Positions 41,065-45,336 of a stretch of 45,336 bases of DNA are shown piece by piece (the stretch's first letter is position 1; each line of letters opens with the position of its first letter). Origin of the DNA: Deltaproteobacteria bacterium (GTDB lineage: Bacteria > Myxococcota_A > UBA796 > SXON01); contig CANKOI010000023.1 in assembly GCA_947484175.1 (NCBI GenBank), forward strand, positions 1 through 45,336, read 5' to 3'. Made by a program: the position numbers and the translations under genes. The notes beneath the pieces were generated by a model. The model was not told where the DNA came from. It worked only from the letters and a program-made list of their open reading frames with translations, and searched no databases.

Positions 41065-42173
41065 ACGACCCGGATCACGTGGTTGTAAGTGTCGGCGATG
41101 TAGAGGTTGCCCTCGGTGTCTACGTCGACGCCGAAGGGTTTGTAGAGGCGCGCATCTTCGGCGGGGCCGCCGTCGCCCGTGAAGTCGGCCTCGCCGCAAC
41201 GCCCGGCGGCGGTGCTGAGGGTGCCCGCGGGGTCGATGCGGCGCACACAGGAGTTCTCGGTGTCAGCCACATACAGGCTGCCGTCGGGGCCGAACGCGAG
41301 GTCGGTGGGCGAGAAGAAGCTGCCTTCCGTGGCGGGGCCGCCGTCGCCCGCGTAGCCGGGGGTGCCGTTGCCGGCGATCGTGCTCACCAGGTCGGTGGCC
41401 ACGTCGATGCGCCGGATACGCTGGTTGAGCGTGTCGGCCACGTAGATGGCGCCTTCGTGGAAGACGAGGCGCCCGGCCGGCGCGGCGGCCTGGCCCTTGG
41501 GGTTGGCGAACTCGGCGTTGGCCACGATGTCGCCATCGCCGGAGAAGGCGGCGGTGCCGCTGCCGCCCCAGGTTTCGATGGTGCCGTCGAGGAGCAGGCG
41601 CCGGATGCGCTGGTTGGCGCTGTCGGAGATGTAGAGCCGCCCCTCGTCGTCGAGCGCCACGCTCGAAGGCAGGTCGAGCACGGCCACCTTGGCATCCCCG
41701 CCGTCGCCGCCGAAGTTGCGGCTGCCGGTGCCCGCCACGAAGCTCAGGGTGCCGGCTTCGAGGTCGATGCGCTCGATGCGGCTGTTGTGCCACGCGGCTA
41801 CGAGCAGGGTGCCGTCGTCGTCGACGAGCACGCCGCTGGGATGATTGAAGCTGGCGGCGAGGGCCGGGCCTTCGGGACCGTCGCCCAACAGCCCGGTGCC
41901 CGCGATGGTGTCTACGACCCCGTCGGCGTTCACCAGTCGCACGCGGTGGTTGTTCCAATCGAGCAGAAAGAGGCCGCCGTCGGGCGCGGCCGTGACGTCT
42001 TGCGGCAAGTAGAGGTAAGAGTCGGGCCCCGCCACATCCTCTTTGCCGAGCCCGGCGAGGCCGGCTTCGCCCACGTAGGTGCAGATGGTGCCCGAGGTGG
42101 TGGGGCAGGGCACCTCCTCGGTGCCGGTGTCGTCGGGGCCGGGGCAGGCCAGGAGCAGCGTGAGCACGATCAT
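41055..42173 (-). CDS. NHL-repeat lipoprotein, copy 2
   Basis: 372 aa. Signal 'MIVLTLLLAC' (Cys10) followed by 'PGPDDTGTEE'. NHL blades have 'GYAGDGGPATEGSFFSPTDL', 'LYISDSANQRIRR', 'IYVADTLNQRIRRID', 'LYVADTENSCVRRID' and 'LYIADTYNHVIRV', so about six blades. Start ATG overlaps the upstream stop (ATGA, 4 bases). Related to copies 1 and 3. Confidence 0.88.
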   Translation of the reverse strand: MIVLTLLLACPGPDDTGTEEVPCPTTSGTICTYVGEAGLAGLGKEDVAGPDSYLYLPQDVTAAPDGGLFLLDWNNHRVRLVNADGVVDTIAGTGLLGDGPEGPALAASFNHPSGVLVDDDGTLLVAAWHNSRIERIDLEAGTLSFVAGTGSRNFGGDGGDAKVAVLDLPSSVALDDEGRLYISDSANQRIRRLLLDGTIETWGGSGTAAFSGDGDIVANAEFANPKGQAAAPAGRLVFHEGAIYVADTLNQRIRRIDVATDLVSTIAGNGTPGYAGDGGPATEGSFFSPTDLAFGPDGSLYVADTENSCVRRIDPAGTLSTAAGRCGEADFTGDGGPAEDARLYKPFGVDVDTEGNLYIADTYNHVIRVVWH

Positions 42174-43318
42174 GGCGCCACCCGACGGATGCGGTGGTTG
42201 CCGTAGTCGGCGATGTACAACGCGCCGTCCTCGTCGACCTCTACGCCGCTGGGGCTGTAGAGCTGCGCGTCGAGGGGGCTGCCCTCGTCGCCCTCGCTGC
42301 CGATCTCGCCGGTGCCGGCAAGGGTCGTGATCAGGCCCGTGGAGAGGTCGACCCCGCGCACGCGGTGGTTGTCGGTGTCGGCGATGTACAGCCAGCCGCC
42401 TTCGACCTCGATGTCCAAGGGGTAGTTGAGCTGGGCGGCGGTCGCGGCGCCGCCATCGCCGGAGAAGCCCATTTCGCCGGTGCCCGCCACCGTGTTGATG
42501 AGGCCCGTGGCGAGGTCGACGGTGCGGATGCGGTGATTCTCGGTGTCGGCGATGTAGAGCAGGTCGCCGCTGAGCGCGATGGCGCCGCCGGGACGGGGGT
42601 TTGAGCTCTGGGGGAAGTTCAGAGACGTCTCCACCGCCAGCCCGCCATCCCCTGCGAAGCCCTTGGTGCCGTCGCCCGCGACGGTGTGGATCGTTTCGTC
42701 CGCCCGAATGGCGCGAACGCGCTCGTTGCGCATGTCCACGACGTAGATGGTGCCGTCGCGTTCGTCGTAGACCACGGCCTTCGGCTGGTTGAGCAAGGCG
42801 GTGGCGGCCTCCCCGTCGTCGCCGGCGTACCCCGGAGTGCTGCCGCAGGTCACGAAGGTGAGCAGCGTGGACAGGTCCTCCTGGCGGAGCTTGTGGGTGT
42901 GCCAGGAGGCGCTGAGCAGCTGGCCGTCGGGGAGGTAGATCACGTCGGTCGGGTGGTTCAGGTTCACCGTGGTGCCGATCGCGCCGGGCGGGGTGCGGTC
43001 GGAGAGGTCGGCCGGGCCGTCGCCCACAAACGTCGTTCCCATCACGCTCGTGAGCGTCTGGTCGTCGTTCACGATGCGGATGCGGTGGTTGTTCCAGTCC
43101 ACGATGGTGGGCGGGCCGTAGGGCGAGAACTCCACGTCGAGCGGAAAGTACAGCCAGCTGTCGCGGCGGTCGAGGGACTCCCCGTTGAAGCCGGCTTGTG
43201 CCTGACCCGCCCACGTGCAGATTGTACCCGGCACCGTTTCGTCGCAGCGGGCTTCGGGCGCGGAGGTGTCCTCGATCGGCGGACAGCCGAGGAAAATCGA
43301 GAGAAGAAACAAGATCAC
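42170..43318 (-). CDS. NHL-repeat lipoprotein, copy 3
   Basis: 382 aa from a GTG at 43318. Signal 'MILFLLSIFLGC' with Cys12, then 'PPIEDTS'. Repeats include 'LYIADTENHRIRTVDLATG', 'LYIADTDNHRVRGVDLSTG', 'LYIADYGNHRIRRVAP' and 'GFSGDGGAATAAQLNYP'. The repeats are cleaner than in copies 1 and 2. GTGA overlap with the stop of the gene upstream. Confidence 0.88.
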   Translation of the reverse strand: MILFLLSIFLGCPPIEDTSAPEARCDETVPGTICTWAGQAQAGFNGESLDRRDSWLYFPLDVEFSPYGPPTIVDWNNHRIRIVNDDQTLTSVMGTTFVGDGPADLSDRTPPGAIGTTVNLNHPTDVIYLPDGQLLSASWHTHKLRQEDLSTLLTFVTCGSTPGYAGDDGEAATALLNQPKAVVYDERDGTIYVVDMRNERVRAIRADETIHTVAGDGTKGFAGDGGLAVETSLNFPQSSNPRPGGAIALSGDLLYIADTENHRIRTVDLATGLINTVAGTGEMGFSGDGGAATAAQLNYPLDIEVEGGWLYIADTDNHRVRGVDLSTGLITTLAGTGEIGSEGDEGSPLDAQLYSPSGVEVDEDGALYIADYGNHRIRRVAP

Positions 43319-44286
43319 TCCACCGTGGGGACGAGCCCGGGACCACTATACCCGATCACCCCCTGAATCAGCGGCGAACTTGACGTGTGGCCGCCCACCG
43401 CCCACACGCCGCCCTCGGGGTCAGTCCACACGCCGTGGAAGTCCTGGTAGGTGGGAATCGGGCGGGCGTCGGGCTCCCAAACGCCGTCTCGCCGCCAGTA
43501 CACGCTCCCGCGAACCCCGACGGCAACGGGCAGCGAACCGCCGCGCACCCCCGCAAGGAGTCCGGCGTAGGCTGGGGACACGTCGGTCCAGGTGGTGCTG
43601 CCCGGGCTGAGCTCGAGGATCACGCCGTTGGCGGTGCCGCCCACCGCGTAGTTGGCATCCACGGTGAGGAGGGTCTGGCTGGAGAGCGTGTCGATCCACG
43701 ACCAGGCGGTGCCGTCCCAGTGGACGGCTACGCCGCCCGAGCCCACCGCCCACACGTCGTCCGCTGCGTTGCCGTGAACCTTGAACAGCGCGAATTTCGC
43801 GGCGGCCTCGGTGGGAAGGACGACCTCGGCCCACTCGGCCCCGTCGTAGTGCCACATGGCGGCGGCATCGGTGGATTGGGTGGGGTCGCCACCGACGACC
43901 CACGCCGTGCCGTCGCCGGGCCCCCACAGGCCGTACCAGGTCGTGGCGGCGTCGAGCGTCCAGCTCTCCCAGCCGGTGCCGGGGTCGTGAAACACCCTCC
44001 CGCCGGCGCCGGCCAGCCACACCCCGGAGTCGTCGCCGTGCACCCACCAGAGGTCGCCGGTGCCGAAGCCGTCGAGGGCCTCCCAGGCGTCGTCGTGGAG
44101 GTGCAGCACCATCGGGCCGCTGCCGGGATCCGCCCCCACGACCCACACGTCGGTGGCTGCCGTGCCCCAGACCGACAAGACCGCCCCGGGCAGGTTCTCG
44201 CCGACGAGCTGCCAGGGAGCTTCGGGCTCTCCGGTGTCGGCGGTGTCGTCAGGGCCGGGGCAGGCGAGCAGGAGGGCCAGGAGCAT
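43315..44286 (-). CDS. Lipoprotein, BNR/WD-like propeller, hypothetical
   Basis: 323 aa from the ATG at 44286. Signal 'MLLALLLAC' (Cys9) followed by 'PGPDDTADTGEPE'. Repeats of the type 'VWGTAATDVWVVGADPGSG', 'LWWVHGDDSGVWLAGAGGRV', 'LWGPGDGTAWVVGG', 'VHGNAADDVWAVGSGGVAVHW' and 'GVWTDPEGGVWAVGGH' are of the 'W..d...vWavG' kind, common in myxobacterial lipoproteins and probably a beta propeller. It lies 10 bases after a radical SAM gene and overlaps the next gene by 4 bases. Confidence 0.85.
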   Translation of the reverse strand: MLLALLLACPGPDDTADTGEPEAPWQLVGENLPGAVLSVWGTAATDVWVVGADPGSGPMVLHLHDDAWEALDGFGTGDLWWVHGDDSGVWLAGAGGRVFHDPGTGWESWTLDAATTWYGLWGPGDGTAWVVGGDPTQSTDAAAMWHYDGAEWAEVVLPTEAAAKFALFKVHGNAADDVWAVGSGGVAVHWDGTAWSWIDTLSSQTLLTVDANYAVGGTANGVILELSPGSTTWTDVSPAYAGLLAGVRGGSLPVAVGVRGSVYWRRDGVWEPDARPIPTYQDFHGVWTDPEGGVWAVGGHTSSSPLIQGVIGYSGPGLVPTVE

Positions 44287-44296
44287 GGCCGTAAGC

Positions 44297-45336
44297 TTAG
44301 CCGCGGGCCGCCAGCCGTGTGAGCACCGCATCGATCTCGGCGGCTTCAGGCCCCGTGAGCTCGGCGCGCAGGCGTTCGAAGGTCGCGGCGGCGGCGGCGA
44401 GGTCGCCGAGCGCGTTCGCTTGGAGGAGCCCCAGTTGTTTGAGCGCTTCGCGGTGGCGAGGCTCGCGGCGAAGGGCGGCGCGACAGGCGGCCACCGCGGG
44501 CCTCGTGGCCCCCGCCTCGGCGGCGAGGATGGCACGGTTCACCCAGCGTTCCACTCTCAGGCTCTCCGGCCGCAGCACCGTTTCAGCGTTCAGCGCCTGC
44601 ATCGGGCCGCGGCAGCCGGCGAGCGCGCGCTCTACCCGAGCGAAGAGCTGCCGGGGGGTGCCGGGGCGGCAGAACACCAGCGGCTCCGCGAAGCCGTGCG
44701 TGAGGCGGCCGACGAGGTGCGGGCGCGCAGCGGCGAGGTTGGCCGCCACCCACCGGCCGAGGGGCGCGTTCGCGTACACTCGGCCGCCGGCTGCCCACGC
44801 GAGGCCCAGCCCGTCGGGGAGGGCGGAGTCGATCCCCCGAGCCGCGACCACCGCCCGGTCGATGCTGGCGTCGGACTCTTCGGGGTGGGCGCCGAACAGC
44901 ACGCTGCCGCCGAGCACCCGGTGCCCCCTTCGCAGGTAGAGCTCCACGAGGCGATCGATGCTGCGCCGGTTGGCTGGGCCGGCGCCGGCGCGGAGGAGCG
45001 CGTCGTCGAGGTGGCCGAACTCGTAGCTGAGCGTGCTGGGGTCGGTGCCGAGGTCTTGGAGCGCGTCGAGCAGGGCGTCGTCAACCGGGGCTGGCTGGAG
45101 GAAGCCGGAGACCTCCACATCGAGGCGCTCCGCTGCGAGCGCACGGAGCACCGCGGTGGCATGGCGCGCGTCGGGCACGTTCAGCTCGCTCGCGGCGAGC
45201 CAGATGCGGCGCACCCCCGCCCCTCGCAGGAGACGGATCTCGCCGACGACCTCGTCGATGGCCCGCGGGCGCACCACGCCGCCCGCGAAGGCACCCTCCA
45301 CGCAGAAGCTGCACCGCCGGTCGCAGCCGGCGCTCA
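44297..45336 (-). CDS. Radical SAM protein with TPR-like C-terminus, partial
   Basis: The gene runs off the right edge of the window, so the N-terminus is missing. The visible part starts with 'CDRRCSFC' at about 45304-45327 (CxxxCxxC, the [4Fe-4S] cluster motif), then the radical SAM barrel ('IRLLRGAGVRRIWLAASELN', 'VSGFLQPAPVDDALLDALQD', 'RRGHRVLGGSVLFGAHPEES'). The C-terminal 110 residues are two TPR-like helical repeats ('AVAACRAALRREPRHREALKQLGLLQAN'). It could be a B12-dependent radical SAM enzyme; the part needed to know is outside the window. It precedes the lipoprotein chain. Confidence 0.8.
   Translation of the reverse strand, partial: SAGCDRRCSFCVEGAFAGGVVRPRAIDEVVGEIRLLRGAGVRRIWLAASELNVPDARHATAVLRALAAERLDVEVSGFLQPAPVDDALLDALQDLGTDPSTLSYEFGHLDDALLRAGAGPANRRSIDRLVELYLRRGHRVLGGSVLFGAHPEESDASIDRAVVAARGIDSALPDGLGLAWAAGGRVYANAPLGRWVAANLAAARPHLVGRLTHGFAEPLVFCRPGTPRQLFARVERALAGCRGPMQALNAETVLRPESLRVERWVNRAILAAEAGATRPAVAACRAALRREPRHREALKQLGLLQANALGDLAAAAATFERLRAELTGPEAAEIDAVLTRLAARG

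Noticed and set aside
41055..43346. A single 763-aa NHL protein reading through two genes
   Set aside because: The part upstream of 42173 is a different frame of the copy 3 gene; each NHL protein has its own signal and start.

Overview
The window is about 45 kb of high-GC bacterial chromosome, tightly packed and with a marked deltaproteobacterial/Myxococcota flavour. It carries many short-signal lipoproteins, a subtilase with a MYXO-CTERM-like tail, Myxococcus cysteine-rich (DUF4215-like) repeats with thrombospondin type-3 calcium loops, a MopE-like calcium motif, Asp/Ser/Thr repeat linkers and NHL-repeat lipoproteins. I see no tRNA, rRNA or CRISPR. No gene identifies the species; Myxococcota or a close relative is an inference.

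Layout. 1-3.5 kb: a partial YdcZ-type DMT transporter, a lipoprotein, a coiled-coil membrane protein, and a coupled GNAT acetyltransferase/YfcG-like glutathione transferase pair that ends in a strong hairpin. 3.5-7 kb: a leftward two-gene operon of a diheme cytochrome c peroxidase lipoprotein and a CheA-like sensor kinase. 7-8.5 kb: an FHA protein and a PmtA-like phospholipid methyltransferase. 8.5-15.4 kb: a leftward run of two lipoproteins, an exported subtilase, a large unknown protein, a MaoC dehydratase and an arylsulfotransferase-like lipoprotein. 15.5-16.9 kb: a rightward calcium-loop lipoprotein. 16.9-21.6 kb: a leftward run of a GH39-like glycosidase, a second arylsulfotransferase-like lipoprotein, a DUF808 membrane protein and TesB thioesterase.

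22.4-27.7 kb is the most interesting part. It looks like a relic integron: four toxin-antitoxin modules and one membrane-anchored unknown lie in roughly 1-kb units separated by attC-like imperfect palindromes with GTTNGGC-type core sites. The right end carries the C-terminal third of an integron integrase (IntI), which keeps the HxxR, H and Tyr catalytic residues. The attC asymmetry suggests the cassettes read leftwards, the same direction as the integrase, whose 3' end faces the array. That is the less common 'inverse' layout. Cassettes share a 5' motif and, in four places, a 17-bp repeat. The array is bounded on the left by a lipoprotein-like gene broken by two single-base deletions, and it contains a RelE/ParE toxin broken by a third.

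28-32.7 kb: two overlapping, related, exported envelope proteins. 32.8-38.9 kb: a DUF4143 AAA+ ATPase, an alpha/beta hydrolase, an exported unknown divergent from a radical SAM protein, a TPR-like membrane protein and a small zinc-ribbon tail-anchored protein. 39-40.1 kb: a REP-associated tyrosine transposase (RAYT) beside four copies of a REP-like sequence in two opposed pairs. 40.1-45.3 kb: a leftward, mostly start/stop-overlapping chain of a radical SAM protein (cut by the window edge), one WD/BNR-like lipoprotein and three tandem NHL-repeat lipoproteins.

Three probable frameshifts are all single-base losses in short G/C runs, and the peroxidase appears to start at ATA. Assembly error should be excluded before treating these as biology.
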